Shown: positions 1 to 11,820, counted from the first letter of the stretch. The stretch is 64,000 bases of DNA from Kuschelorhynchus macadamiae (GCA_030620095.1 JAUTXW010000133.1:927001-991000); one strand, 5' to 3'. Notes: generated from the sequence alone by a model not told the origin. Made by a program: numbers and translations.

Positions 1-1072
1 ACAGATTATCCTGAAATGGCTCTCTGACATATTCGTGTCTTATTGCTAAGTTTTCACCGATTATATAATACCTCCTAAAATAATTAGCCAACATAGCCAA
101 TATATCATTTGTGTACTGCAGTTTGCCTGTATTGCTTTTAATAAATTCGTTCACGTTAGCAAACATTTCACAATTTTTTTTTTGCTGCGCATGTTGTCAG
201 TCATGTATAAAATATGTACAATAATCCCTTGACATTACAGGTTTAATAAATTAGTTTCTTAAACATGTAGGCCAAGTGGCTTGGCTTCATCATAAGCAAG
301 CGATCTCTAAGCAACTCTATCACTTGGTGTTTTTCCTATTCCAAAAATATTGCGCTTTCGTTAAATAAGAACTACCTTAATTTAAAATAAAAAAGTAAAG
401 CTGAATGATCTGCACCAATATCTTTGCAACGTGCCGAAAAGAATGTAGGCGTTAAGGGCTTCATTTTTATATAATTAGCTGTCGTTCGTACAGTATTTTG
501 ACCAGAACTGACTCCCTTTCGAGCAAGGGCTTCTCTATTAAGCATAGAACGTATCCAGATATATGGTGGAGATTTTTGCCTCACAAATGCTTATAAGGTC
601 TCGTATCTTCCGATCATTGCACCATCTCCATATTTGAAACATTGAAGGTTTATCTCATTCAAATAATCAATCAAATTGGTTGTAGATCTGTTTTGTATTT
701 GTCTGCAAAACCCTTAATTGCTGATGTTACATAATAAAATCTAACATACATTATTAAGTTTTTGGTTGTTAGCTATCGCTTCATCAAGCTGAATTGAAAA
801 GCTTTAACAAAAGTATTTGCAATGTGTCTTTTGATATATCGCCAATTCGACGACGAACGATATCATTAGAGAGAGGAATAGACTCCAGGAAAATTGACCT
901 CCATACATACTTCTACAATTTGAATTGCAGATGGCAGAACAAGTTCTACCCCAATCGAGTGCGACTTTTTGTTTCTAGCTAATTTAGGCAGAGCGATGAC
1001 AACAAGGAATTGGGGGTCATAAGATAAGAAAATTAAATAGGTACGAAAAATTCTTTTTAGGTAGCCAAACAA
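1..1072 (-). pseudogene. hAT transposase remnant (SCAND3/ZBED-like), cut by left window edge
   Basis: Reading the minus strand in several frames gives a recognisable order of hAT-type transposase blocks. First comes KKSHSIGVELVLPSAIQIVE near 960-900. It is followed by a PLSNDIVRRRI-like helix near 870, then FSIQLDEA near 800, which fits the DEST block with the first catalytic Asp. Next is DGAMIGRYE near 625, PPYIWIRSMLNREALARK at 572-519, and CKDIGADHSALLF near 430-390. Near the window edge, IRHEYVREPF corresponds to the part before the dimerisation region. Proteins of this group bind a terminal repeat through a BED finger and move DNA by cut and paste. Here stops and frameshifts break the frame many times and the C terminus lies outside the window, so it is dead. 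Identification rests on family recall, not a search. Confidence 0.72.
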
Positions 1073-1189
1073 AACGGCTATAATAAAAGTTCATGTTACC
1101 TATTATATTATGACATTTGTCTGATAGTTAAGACAACATACACTAATAGGGGCCACAAGATATAATATAAAAATACCACCTAAGCAGTA

Positions 1190-1290
1190 TGAAAGAAAAG
1201 ATAATTGTGTCTCTTCACAGAAAATTTCCGATATATCAAAATCCCATTGTCAGGAGCCGAGAAATCGAGTTTCTTAGTGAGATAACTGAT
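1190..1290 (-). repeat. ~95-bp repeat copy, inverted relative to two copies near 3.6 and 3.9 kb
   Basis: The minus strand reads a CTCGATTTCTCGGCTCCTG block, then a TTTTCTGTGAAG block and CTTTCATTTCATA-like text. The same order of blocks recurs on the plus strand at about 3552-3660 and 3878-3985. The copies are diverged but clearly related, and they flank the plus-strand hAT remnant. Confidence 0.6.
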
Positions 1291-1609
1291 ATTTTCGTCG
1301 TTCTTATCCACAAATTGAAGTTGATCATAGGGACAAGCTCACTTGTGCTACACTTAAAGGTGAAAGGGGTAACTGCAATTAAAAAAACGAATTATTCATT
1401 ACTACGCAACGAAAAATGTTTTAAATGAGTTTTTCAATACTAAATTGAAATATAAACGTCCAGTAAGCAAATCGGGCAAATTTGCCTCGCGAAGTAAAAA
1501 CGGTTTAAGTTTAGGGTAAACGAATTAATTTTTAATAGAAGATTTAGTAAATTATAAAGCCCCAACAAGAATATAATTTCAAAATTAAATATCGAATAAA
1601 GGCTTCCAA

Positions 1610-2160
1610 GGGTCTTCCAGGGCCCTTGAGCCGTATGCGGCCCGCGTTTTAATTTCTTGCGGCTCCCAGAGACTAAAAAAAATATTGTATCCCGCCGCGC
1701 CCGCGAATGACACACCGAGGACGCTAGCGCCACTTAGTTAGAAGAGATCCACTCTGTGAACTCGCGATCACGACTACCCAGAAGGCCACTAGATGGCGTT
1801 GCATGTCTATTGAATCGTTCTAATGATTCTAGAAATTATCACTACTAGAGGCACCTACTAGTCCAGTCCCGTAGCTGCTCGAAATATCGAGAGATTCAAA
1901 GTTGATGCGCTCGGCCTATATAAAACCGGCATCACACGGCAGCGGCCGGTTCTAATTCCAAGAGCGAACGAAGCGATACAAGTGAATGAGTGCCATCTAG
2001 CAGTGATGTTGCTACCTGTGTGATAAGTAATTACAGTGAGTTGAGTATAGTGTGTTTTGACGCGTGTAAGGCGGATACTGTATTGTGGCGTGCAGTTTAG
2101 TTTTGTCGTGGACATTTTTATCGGATCATTAAACTCATTTCTATTACCTTGACATAAAAA
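1610..2160 (+). promoter_or_regulatory. GC-richer 5' region of hAT remnant with TATA box and CTCF-like motifs
   Basis: This stretch is clearly richer in GC than its surroundings. It contains a good TATA box (CTATATAAAA, 1916-1925) about 240 bases before the transposase ATG at 2161. CTCF-type matches lie at 1727-1736 (minus), 1786-1798 (CCACTAGATGGCG, plus) and 1991-2003 (minus). A GCGGCCCGCG block at 1636-1645 resembles the subterminal part of this hAT group, and a similar block occurs at about 4952. I infer it is the leader and promoter of the element. Transcription cannot be shown from sequence. Confidence 0.4.
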
Positions 2161-3450
2161 ATGGGTTCTACTTCTGGTAAAAAACAAAAAATTAGTGACG
2201 AAAAGCGCATTTTTCAAGGAAAGTGGACTGAGTTGTACTTGTTCGTTCCTTTCAGCCTTGAAAAAATACAACTTAAAAAGACATTACGATACAAAGCATG
2301 TCAGAAAGTTTGAGCAATAACGGCAAGATAAAGTGAGATCTCAAAAAGTCAGCTTCAATGACAGCAAGATAGTTTTCAAATGCAGAACATTGAAAATGAA
2401 GCAAGCGTTAGCTACATTATATCCGAAAAAATAGCTTTGAAATCAAAGTTAGTTTGTCCGGTGCTACTGTCGCTAGAAGAATCGAAGAGTTAGCAGCAGG
2501 CATTGAAATTTCACTAAAATAACGTGCATCGAAGTTCGTATACTATTCTGCTGCGCTCGACGAAAGCACAAATTTAACCAATACCGCTCAATTAGCTATA
2601 TTTAGTTAGGGCATTGATAATAATTTTGAAATCACTGAAGAGATGGCTGCCCTTGTTCCGATTAAAGGAACTAAAAAAGGATGTGATATTTATAAGTGTT
2701 TGATGACAGTACTGAGATGATATAATTTAGAATTGACAAACCTTTCTGCAGTTGTAACAAACGGTGCACAATCCATGATAGGAAATGAAGGGCCCGTGGG
2801 TTTGATAAAAAAACAAGCAAAATTCACAAATATTGATGAGGTGATGAAAGTGGTCGTATGATCGTCAATGAATTGAACAACAAACTACAAGGAAACGAAA
2901 ATCTCATCAACAACCTGCTTGACACTGTGACGGCATTTGAGTTTAAATCATGATTTATGGAAAAATCCGATGTTCAAAAAAGAGTTTACGCACTTTCCTA
3001 AACTAAAGAAGTGCGAATCTATAGACGTGGATAAATATGTCGCAGCACTAGATTTACTCAAAAGAGAGATCCAATCAAGGTTTTCTGACTTCAGAGATAA
3101 TGAAAATTATATTAATCTCTTTGCTCGCGCATTCAGTGTATCCGTTGAAGACATGCCAGAAAATTGTCAGATGGAGCTTATCGATTTACAGTGTAATTCG
3201 GAACTGAAAGACAAGTTCGACATGGATCTTCTTGATTTTTATTCGAAATATGTCGATCAAAACTCGTTTTCTGAAATCCGAAAACATGCCTAGAAAATGA
3301 TGTCTCTGTTTGGGAGCACATATGTGTGCGAGCAGCTGTTTTCGCGTATGAAGAATTTGAAGTCTCAAAACAAGATCGAGAGTTACAAAAGCACATCTGA
3401 AAGGGGTTGCAACCACAAAAATAAAACCAAAAATTGTCAAAAATCGCATT
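2161..3450 (+). pseudogene. hAT transposase pseudogene (GTF2IRD2/ZBED-like)
   Basis: The ATG at 2161 opens MGSTSGKKQKISDEKRIFQ, typical of this group. The frame then shifts near 2270 into RHYDTKHVRKFEQ, the end of a BED-type zinc finger, so part of the finger is deleted. Later blocks in order are ASKFVYYSAALDESTNLT near 2530-2575 (first catalytic Asp), NNFEITEEMAALVPIKGT near 2615-2670, LSAVVTNGAQSMIGNEG near 2745-2790 (second Asp region), NELNNKLQGNENLINN near 2865-2910, and an open stretch at 2937-3293 with MELIDLQCNSELKDKF. The end, MMSLFGSTYVCEQLFSRMK (3297-3353), is the hAT dimerisation motif, with one stop just before it. A large internal deletion lies between about 2850 and 2865. It is inactive, and the order of blocks makes the call firm. 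Confidence 0.8.
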
Positions 3451-3551
3451 GATTGATTGAACTTTTTAACCAATATAGATTATTGCACTTTGAAATTTTT
3501 TATTTTATTGATATGGTGGTAAAGTGACGTGGATCGACCTTTGTGGCTCTT

Positions 3552-3985
3552 CGGACGATGTGAAATCTCGATTTCTCGGCACCTGGCAACGGAATTTTAT
3601 TAACTCGAAAATTTTCTGAGAAGTTACATAATTACCTTTCATTTCATATTTCATACATCATCTGGATTGTGTTGATATATTACACGTGCAGGTGACATCG
3701 CAAAATTGATTTTTTTAAACATCGTAAATGTAGGAATTTTGTCCTAACTAGGTTCTTATTATCACTATACTATAAGAAGCTATCATTAAAAAAAATCATT
3801 GGTGAATTGAATAATCCCCTTTTATATATAATTTTTTTGTTAGCCTTGTAGCATTGTTGTTAGCGTTATTCTCAACTAAAAACCCGATTTCTCAGCTCCT
3901 GGTAATAGTATTTAAATAAATCTAAAGTTTTCTGTGAAGTTACACAGTTGCCTTTCATTTCATATCGCCTATATTGTATGTGCTT
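3552..3985 (+). repeat. Two direct copies of the ~95-bp repeat, ~325 bp apart
   Basis: Copy 1 (about 3552-3660) and copy 2 (about 3878-3985) share TCGATTTCTCGGCACCTGG-like, TTTTCTGAGAAGTTACA-like and CCTTTCATTTCATAT blocks in the same order and spacing. A third copy is inverted at 1190-1290. The unit seems to belong to the ends or surroundings of the plus-strand hAT remnant. Confidence 0.55.
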
Positions 3986-3989
3986 AAAA

Positions 3990-5190
3990 TGGCACTACTT
4001 GGATGATTTCTTTTGTGTGTTATAAGACCACAGTTAATATTGTCCTACCTATCAGGTAAATATCATATATTCAGACTCGTAACAGGCAGCAGCAATTTCG
4101 TCTGTATATTTTATCTTATGACCCCTGTTATATTATCTTATGACCCCTGTTATATTATCTTCGTCGCTTAGGCTATTTGATGCGAAACTTTGTAAGAAGC
4201 TAGTAAATATTTTTTATCTACAGAAAAGGTTTTTTAAAAACAGACTTTTGCTTTTATTAAAGTAATAAATCACACCCAGAGGCATATCTTCGCAATTGAC
4301 TTCTTCCTCTTCTTTGTTTGCGTAATTTCTGTGTGTGTGGGTAACCACAATGGGCAACCTGTTTTTATTTATAGCTGTTCTGAAGAGTGTAATCAAAGGC
4401 ATACCAATCTGTTGTCTGAAGTTCTTTAGCCATAATATGTGTCAGCCCGGACCTCTTCGCCCCACTATTTTTATCATATAGTATTATCTGAAGCAGGCGG
4501 TAATTTTTGTTGCAAATTCGTTTCGTTTCTCACATGACTCGTCGGCGATATTCTCAACATTCTGCTGTAACACCACGTCTTTCGTAAATCCCAAATTTAA
4601 ATTTTATTCAGAATATTTTCTATATTTAACCTTGGGAACAGTGTTCTTGTGCTCGCTTGTTTTATACTTCACAATCATTCAGAGCTCGGATTTACCCAAT
4701 TAAAAATATGTTCATAGTTCTATGCTAAAAAATTATTTGTTGCTACAAAGTGTATTCAAATCTAAGTTTCAGAAGTTAGTTTAGCTAACCCAACTGACAT
4801 TTTATACTCGCAGGTGCATCTATGGAAAATTCCAAACAAATTGAATTTTTTTTCGGAAGCGTGAGAAATTGCAATGATGCCATATTTGATGATTGATTTT
4901 CTATTCACTAATAAAATAAATTAAGAAAATAGACCTCAAAGAAATTGGTAAAAGCGGCCCGCGATTAAAACTGGCTCCCAAAATACTACAAGTTTCAGAA
5001 ACGCAATCCACCTAGTTATGAGTCGCCTGTGCTCCTTACTTCTGCAGGCACTTACATAACCAGTTTCTTTAAAATTATGTCATCTCACATTGTGCAAGAT
5101 GTATTTGATGTACACTGGTTCGTTAAAGAGCTGATATAATCTAAATATCTATCTGCCACCTTTATGTATGTATTTTTTTAGCTTTTTTGC
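3990..5190. other. AT-rich stretch, no gene seen
   Basis: A 22-base unit beginning TTATCTTATGACCCC is repeated exactly at 4111-4132 and 4133-4154, with a short third start. GCGGCCCGCG followed by GGCTCCCA at about 4952-4981 resembles the hAT subterminal block at 1636-1670 in the same orientation and may be a lone remnant end. I see no convincing coding sequence. Confidence 0.5.
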
Positions 5191-5193
5191 AGA

Positions 5194-5334
5194 GGACACG
5201 AACATCGGCCCCACATGCATCCCTTCAGCATCCTACTACCGCCATCAAAGGCTTCCTTATTTGTTAACATTTTTGTTTTCAAACGGTCCCGATTATGGAA
5301 TAGGTTTACCTTATTTCTTAGTCCTTGATTAGCA
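5194..5334 (+). other. Exon-like GC-richer island, doubtful
   Basis: A long pyrimidine run ending in AG (to 5193) is followed by about 140 bases open in one phase, reading EDTNIGPTCIPSASYYRHQR and onward to a stop. The first 70 bases are much richer in GC than the flanks. No clear donor was found, and no family is recognised. Confidence 0.15.
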
Positions 5335-7382
5335 AATCTCTAAGTCCTACATCAAAACACTTTCCCTTACTGTACTCGAGAAAACCACGATACCTAGCAC
5401 ATAGACTTTCATAATACGTACTCAGGCCTGAAAACCTATAAAATAAATTAATACAAACTAAACACGTAATATAAAAAAGAAGTTGATAACATTTAATAAC
5501 TACTTATCAATCTTTTTTCAAAGGAATTTGATATTTCTAATACACAAAAAAACACTATACTATTATTTAAAAAAATAAATCTATATAACTTCTGTAGGGG
5601 TCAATTCTTCATGAGGCAGCTTTGCTAGCGTTAAGTGCACCAATATTTGGATCACCAAACCACTTTGCTTTTAGACAAATTTAATTTGGCTTTTCTTTGC
5701 TTTAGCTTTTATTATAAATACTTTGGATCACCAAATATAAACTTGCTTATTACATACACATTTGTGTAATTATGACCTAAGTTTCTGCAAATATGGTAAC
5801 GAACTCTGTTGTACAGTGAGTCCTTTTATATTTTTCGCAATCCCTATAGTTTTTACTTTCAGAGATACAAAAAAAACATTAAACGTAAGAGTTAACTTCG
5901 CTAATCTGTCATAAAAAATATCAACTTCTGTTTTATATTTAGTATTTACTCAAACAATTCTTTCAATATCTAACATCAAATCTGCAAAATAAATCTGTTA
6001 AGTTTTTCTTGAGTTGAATGTCCTATAGTATAAAGAAATTAAAATAAAAGTTTAGTTTTGAAAATGATCGCAAATCAGTCTTCATTACCTGCAGGTCACA
6101 CCACTTTTCTAGGCATACCTATCTGCTTATTTGATATTAAATATTGAGAGAACGGTTAGAATAATTACATAACATGTGTATATTGTTAAAATCGAGAGAT
6201 TATGAGGATTCTTATGAAGTGATGATAAATAGGGTGTTCCATTAAAAAAAAAACTCAAGTTAGTATTATTTGACAGATTTGCGACCTTCATTTATTTATA
6301 AAAAATACTGGCGGTTCAAGCAAATCCCTACACCTTGTACAATTAAAGTTTTTTTTCCATCTATAAACGTAAAAGCTTTTTTGGGGGGCGCAAAATATAA
6401 ACAGACACCCTGTACATTTTTTTTGTGGAAATTATGTCAGTATTTTTCTGTAATTTTAGTGTGTATTTATTTAAGCTAAATTAACATCATACAATTAAAG
6501 CTTCATTAAAATGCAGCGAATATTTCAATATTTAAATTTATCACTTTACTTTAATAAAGTGTATACTAGTTTAATTTCCCATATAGACTAGAAATTATAT
6601 TTTCAAACATAATATATTTGGACCAGCGTTAATTTCTCGTTTAATTTAGCTTTCTTTAATAATAAAAAATTGGAATAGCAAACGACTGTTACTAATGAAC
6701 AAAAAGGATTATACGTTTTTTTTCAAATGTTTACGTGATCGTACAGACTAACCATAAAAAAAGTTATTATATGTATCAATGTTATTTTATTTTTTTAAGA
6801 TGTGTTTTTTGGAGCCTTCTTGTGGATAATAATAAAAATGTTTAATTGTAATAATTCTCAAAAGATAATTTCAGGATATGTTTTTATACAAAATATTTAA
6901 CAACTTAATTTGCAATGTAATGTATTCAATATTTAATGGATGGATAAATAGGAATGCTTTACTTTCCTAACTAATTAAGAGATTCAAACTTCCGGACATT
7001 TGAATAAAACCGACCTGCAAACGTTTCAAACAAAGATGATTTTTGTAGGGTGTTTTAGGACATGATTTAAACTCTCATACGATCATCCTCCCGAATTTTA
7101 TTATCCTTGTGCTTTTGAGACGCTTGAGTTGATTTGCCTATCTTTATGAGGTTATTCAGACGTATGTGTAAAAGTGTTCAATAACTCTTGATGTTTTCTC
7201 GTTCAGCTATAAATTGGGTATTCAACCTTATCCAATAAAATGGTTTTATTACTTGTACTGTCGAGTTTATGGAATAATAATCATATCTGGCGAGAAATTG
7301 CGTCGGATAAAGTTGTTTTATCAACGTAAATTGAATTTAACCTTTGCATTTTTTTCTTTTTAATTCAATGCAAAAATTTCAG
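5335..7382. other. AT-rich DNA, no gene seen
   Basis: Poly-A/T runs and short ORFs only. A GGGTGTTCC block at 6232 and an ACACCCTGTA block near 6410 look like mariner-type ends facing each other about 180 bases apart, but the inner sequences do not match. Nothing else stands out. Confidence 0.45.
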
Positions 7383-7529
7383 ATATATTTGCTGTATATC
7401 TAGTCAAACCATTAATGATTTTGTAAAAGCGAATTTAATTGATTTACCCAAAGTAGTAGCTATGATGCATGTTTTAAAACTAGACGAGCGCCTTAATCTT
7501 ATAGAAGTCCGAGAAGTGAAAGCATCACA
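7383..7529 (+). CDS. Possible internal exon, phase 2 to phase 2
   Basis: An acceptor (TTTCAG at 7377-7382) and a strong donor (GTAAGT at 7530) bound 147 bases that stay open in one phase. The text includes NDFVKANLIDLPKVVAMMHV and LKLDERLNLIEVREVKAS, which reads like ordinary protein. GC is higher than the flanks. It could be an upstream exon of the KKHGGNY-repeat gene or of another gene, because its end phase (2) does not fit the next firm exon at 14367 directly. I do not recognise the domain. Confidence 0.4.
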
Positions 7530-7970
7530 GTAAGTATAAATCGAAAAAAAATCGTAAAATGCTTACCATACCCAAAATAATAAGGTAATTTACAGTAGTG
7601 GCAAATATTTTTCATTAGAAATAGTTTTCTCACAAATTTTCAAATAAAAAAGTTACAAATAAAAAGTTACGGAGATAATACCTATATACGTAATGAGACC
7701 CTTAAGCTCATATCTAATAGTTTTTTAATTTGGTTGTGACTTATTGTGTTAATGCTAGTTTTAATGCCAGCTTGTTACAAAGTTGTTACAAATTCAGATA
7801 TAAGGAGTTCATAAGATTATTACAGGTTTAAAAATAATTATTTTCTATATATTTTCAATCTTTTAATAAAAATCTAAGACTTGAACAGAACCTTCCTGTA
7901 CCTCTACCTCAAAAACTTTTTAATTTACTTCTTATCAGTCATTCGTTAACTTTGGAATATTGTTCATTAG

Positions 7971-8048
7971 GAATAGATCCTCGTTTACCGCATTTAAATA
8001 CAAGCCTCTTAACCGGCACAGTCGGGTCGGAGTGTTTGGATTTTTAAG
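7971..8048 (+). CDS. Possible small exon, phase 2 to phase 2
   Basis: An acceptor AG at 7969-7970 and a donor GTGAAA at 8049 enclose 78 bases. In the phase left by the candidate exon at 7383-7529 they read NRSSFTAFKYKPLNRHSRVG and onward without a stop. The block is clearly richer in GC than its flanks. The phase match with the preceding candidate is the main support; the donor is weak. No family recognised. Confidence 0.32.
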
Positions 8049-8846
8049 GTGAAATATTATGTATATAATAGTTTTGTGAAACCTAACTTAAGATATTTAA
8101 TATTAAGTTGAGGAAGTCCTACCTTAAAGTGTAAATTGCAAAAACTAAACGATTTAAACAAATCTATAAACAACTTTCAGTTTTAATTTTTGTTACACTG
8201 CCTATCAACTATTTTTTAAAACAAAAATACTTCAAATTGAAAAATTGCACAATTTAGAACAAATAAAACTAATTTATCGCATATATAAAAATATAAAAGT
8301 TCTAGAGTTCACGTTAAAATGATCCTCACAATATTAAGAACAAGTTTTGCTATTTGAAAATTCTCTTCTAATTACTTCAAACCGGGATATATTTTTATGA
8401 CTATCGCTAGGAAGGAAGACAACATTTTTTCTGGCGAGTTTGCCGATGTATTTTTGCAATAATCTCCAAAAAAATTCTGCTGTTCACCTCCTTTTCCATA
8501 TATAATAAAATAAATTTTAAAAAAACTTGGATAACTTCAAATTGAGGTTAAAGATTCCTATTTTCTCCGTTGCGAAAGCATTAGAACATCTGACCTCACA
8601 AAAACTATGTTGCCAGATTCTGTGAGGCGAAAATATTTATTAAAATTCACATATGTGGGCCGTCAGATGGCATTTACTTTCATTTTACAAAATAAAAAAA
8701 TGGTTGATAACTGGATTTTTTTTGCACTTGCATATATATTATCTTTATTTTACTCAGATTTTTTTTGCTGTTTTGTCTAGCCCTATTAGCATAACCTTCT
8801 AGTTGGTTTTCATGTGTAATCGACAATGGCAGCTATATTAAATATA
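8049..8846. other. AT-rich DNA before the Tc1 element, no gene seen
   Basis: Six-frame reading shows only short ORFs. No repeat or RNA gene recognised. Confidence 0.5.
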
Positions 8847-11012
8847 TTGACATGTCAAAAAAGTGACGTGCTAAATATTTAGGAATATTTTAAAGGGCTA
8901 TATTTATTTGAACACCTTATTACATTTTGTTGCGCTTCATATCAGTCGAAAGAAAATTTCATAGACAATAATTCTACATTTCTATTATTGTCAACTTGGT
9001 TCATTGTTTCTATAGACAGGGTGTAGTATGAAAAAATGATTTTTTGCACATTTTTGAAATGCCCTGTAGAAAAAGTAACTTCAGAAAAGTAGTAAATAGT
9101 AGTTCATAATTTAGACCTATATTTTAGGATTATTTTGGCTTTTGATTGTCTATTTTTAAAGGAGATACAAGTTTTAACATAAATCATTTTATTTTTACCA
9201 TATTATCCATACAGTCTCACAAATCTTCAAAAACAGCTAGTATGCAGCCTTGGAAAGTAAAACTGTCAGAAGGTCATTTGTGTTTTGTTAGCTTGTCGTC
9301 AAATGTCAAACAGAGATCAGATACTGAATTCAATAAAATCTAGGTCTCTTAAATCAGACCATGTTTTTTCAAAAATGTAACGTTTTATTTAAGGGTAAAT
9401 AAATAAAGATTAACTAATATCTGACATTTTCACCTCTAGCTCTAATTACTGAATCTACACGCCTTGGCATGCTTCTTATTAATCGTGCAATAGCCTCTTG
9501 TGGAATATTGTTCCACTCTTCTATAAGAGCCATACTAAGTTCTTCAAAATTCTGTGGCACACGAAGTCGTTTTCTTAAGCATTGCCCCAGTTGGTCCCAT
9601 ATATGTTCTATAGGGTTTAAGTCGAGGGTTCTCGCAGTCGATGGTAAACATTCTATATCATTATTATCCAAATCCTTAATTACAATACGTGCAACGTGGG
9701 GTCGCGCATTGTCATGCACAAAAATAAAGCCTGGCGCCCGTTTACAGAAAGCTCAATTAAAGTTTAGAATGTTTAACGGAATGTCAAATTTGACAGCGAG
9801 TTCCTAGATTTCCTTATGCAGCTTGTCAAATCCGGAAACTCGAATAAATATTGTAAACAGCAAATAAGTTTTATGCAACCGGCTGTTGACTTATAAGGTG
9901 GACAAACGGAATAACGATATATCCCTGAGCATTTAAAGTTTTTCTTGGTAGCATACAAAGCTTCGATGATCTATACAAAACCCATATCATCACTGAACCA
10001 CCCCCAATTTTTTCTTTTTCTATAAACAATTCTTATTCGTATCTTTCCCCAGGCCGTCTTCAAACTTTCTGTCTTCCATCAGATGATTCCAAACATAAGC
10101 GTGACTCGTCAGAAAATAAAATCTTGGACCACTGCTCCTCATCCCACTGTACCTGCTCATTAGTAAAATTCATGCTAGTCCTTCGGTGTTCGCGAAGCAA
10201 TTTTGCAATTTTGGACCGGTCGCTGTGTCAACCTTCGACGGGCGGTATAGTCACTTATGACAGTACCACGTGCTTTTTATAGGCATCTGTTGGTCATTGT
10301 CACGCTCTGAAATCTAATCCTGGTTTCTGGAAGGACAATAAGCATGTCATCGATATTTGTGGTGCATCTAGGATGAACCGACCCGATCCTTCTTGTATAC
10401 TGTCCAGTCTCAAGAAACCTTTGTCTTGCTTTTCTGTCTGTTCTGGTATACCCACTTTTCTGGCAGCATACCTAACACTATTGCCTCCATCTACTAAAGC
10501 AGTAATTTTGGCTACATTCTCTGGAGTTACTTGTCTAGCCATTATAACTGTTGGATACAAATTTGAATAGCGCAGATGTTATTATTTAATAATTTGACGT
10601 CTATTTTACATTTCGAGATACGCTAACAAAACATAAATGGCCTTTTGACGGTTTTAATTTTAAAGGTTACTAGATCTTTTTGAAGACTTGTGAGTCTGAA
10701 TGGATAATATGGTAAAAATTCAATGTTTTACGTTAAACATTCTATCTCCTTTAAAAATAGAGATAGAGCAATGAATCAAAAGCTAAAATAATCCTAAACG
10801 ATAGGTGTAAATTATAAACCACGATTTACTATTTTTCTGTAGTCACGTTAATTTACAGGGTGTTCTAAAAATTTGCAAGTTGACAGAAACAGACATGCAG
10901 AATTACTGTCTATGAAATTTCCTTTCGGCTGATACAAAGCGCAACAAAATGCGATAAGGCGTTTGAGATATAGCCCTTCAAAATATACCGAAATAATTTT
11001 TGCATATCAGTG
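8847..11012 (-). mobile_element. Tc1-like transposon with long terminal inverted repeats
   Basis: The left arm (8847-about 9310) and right arm (about 10598-11012) are inverted, diverged copies of each other over more than 400 bases. The shared text includes TTGTTGCGCTT and a matching block around AGGATTATTTT. The outer ends are next to TA dinucleotides (8845-8846 and 11013-11014), as expected for the TA target of Tc1/mariner. The left arm has about 40 extra bases near 9010-9050. A broken transposase lies between the arms on the minus strand. Confidence 0.8.
9414..10542 (-). pseudogene. Tc1-like DDE transposase, frameshifted
   Basis: The likely start is the ATG at 10542 (MARQVTPENVAKITALVDGG), which opens the paired-like helix-turn-helix that binds the inverted repeats. 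After frame breaks the catalytic core follows. QWDEEQWSKILFSDESR near 10155-10105 gives the first Asp, and GGGSVMIW is near 10005-9980. FVHDNARPHVA at about 9725-9690 gives the second Asp, and NPIEHIWDQLG at about 9622-9590 gives the Glu. The last intact piece runs to the stop near 9414. Frames change at least twice between 10480 and 9725, so no full protein is made. All three catalytic residues are still visible, which suggests moderate age. Confidence 0.82.
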
Positions 11013-11049
11013 TATTGGCATTCATTTCTAGGCTTATTTTAGTTTTTTG

Positions 11050-11340
11050 AAAATGTACGTAAATTTCTGGGAATGTTGTTTCCCCTTCTCACTACCATTT
11101 CTTTTGGTATTCGGTTCGTTATTTTATCATTTATTTGTCATCGCTTCTGTGGTTAATTTCAGTTCTTTGTAAACGTTTCCGAGAGCTTACTAAGTAGTGC
11201 TGATAACTTTATTTATATATCAGAAATGAATGCTACCATCTTTTAAATCCTCAATCACTGCTTATAATTCCATTGCATTAAAAGCTTTTTGAAAGTCGAC
11301 GATACACTTTTGCTGTCGGTGCAGTGTTCTAATATATCCT
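11050..11340 (-). pseudogene. RTE-type LINE reverse transcriptase fragment
   Basis: The minus strand reads KCIVDFQKAFNAMEL near 11316-11270, matching the block-A region (VDYEKAFD) of RTE-like reverse transcriptases. It then reads AVIEDLKD, and near 11130-11050 it reads RIPKEMVVRRGNNIPRNL, a decayed form of the IKRGVRQGD-ISPKL block. Several stops and shifts are present. The fragment ends beside the Tc1 element. It is too short to place more exactly. Confidence 0.5.
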
Positions 11341-11820
11341 ACTATTATTCTTCCTAAAGTCGACTTTTTTGTCCAATATTTTAAGTACCTATCCAAAATG
11401 ATTTGGTAACTATATCATGTATGCACATTTATAATTTTTTAATTGTATTTGTAACGCGTTTTATGTTGCGATAGTACATATCACATATACTGTTTGTATT
11501 TTGATTAACATAAGATTGTTTGTACTTTTTCCCTCTCTGTCCTGGATGTTTAGCTACTATATGGGATATTACAAATTTAAAATTAGCAACCCTGATACAG
11601 ACACTTCTTTTTTATTCATGTTTGCAAATAAGATGTTTTTTATTAATTTTGAGACAATATAGAAGTTGTTATTTTTTATTAATGAAAACTAAAGTACCTC
11701 TCCGACATTAAACAGCGCGTGGGTCACTCAAACAAAAATGTTATAGGTAGGGCCATATAAATCATAAAAAAAAGTGAAAATTAACAATGTTCAAGTGTAA
11801 AGTGATTTTTCCTTTAATAA
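11341..11820. other. AT-rich DNA, no gene seen
   Basis: Possibly decayed 5' continuation of the minus-strand LINE fragment, but no motif could be read. The last three bases (TAA, 11818-11820) are the left target duplication of the next element. Confidence 0.4.

Noticed and set aside
1440..2271. Minus-strand frames (97 and 137 codons)
   Set aside because: They overlap the GC-rich hAT leader and the start of the plus-strand transposase, and show no family motif.
6232..6417. Possible 185-bp mariner MITE
   Set aside because: The outer GGGTGTTCC / ACACCCTG blocks face each other, but the inner sequences do not pair and the left end lacks CA; could be chance.
9469..9807. 112-codon plus-strand frame
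   Set aside because: It is the complement of the Tc1 transposase C terminus.
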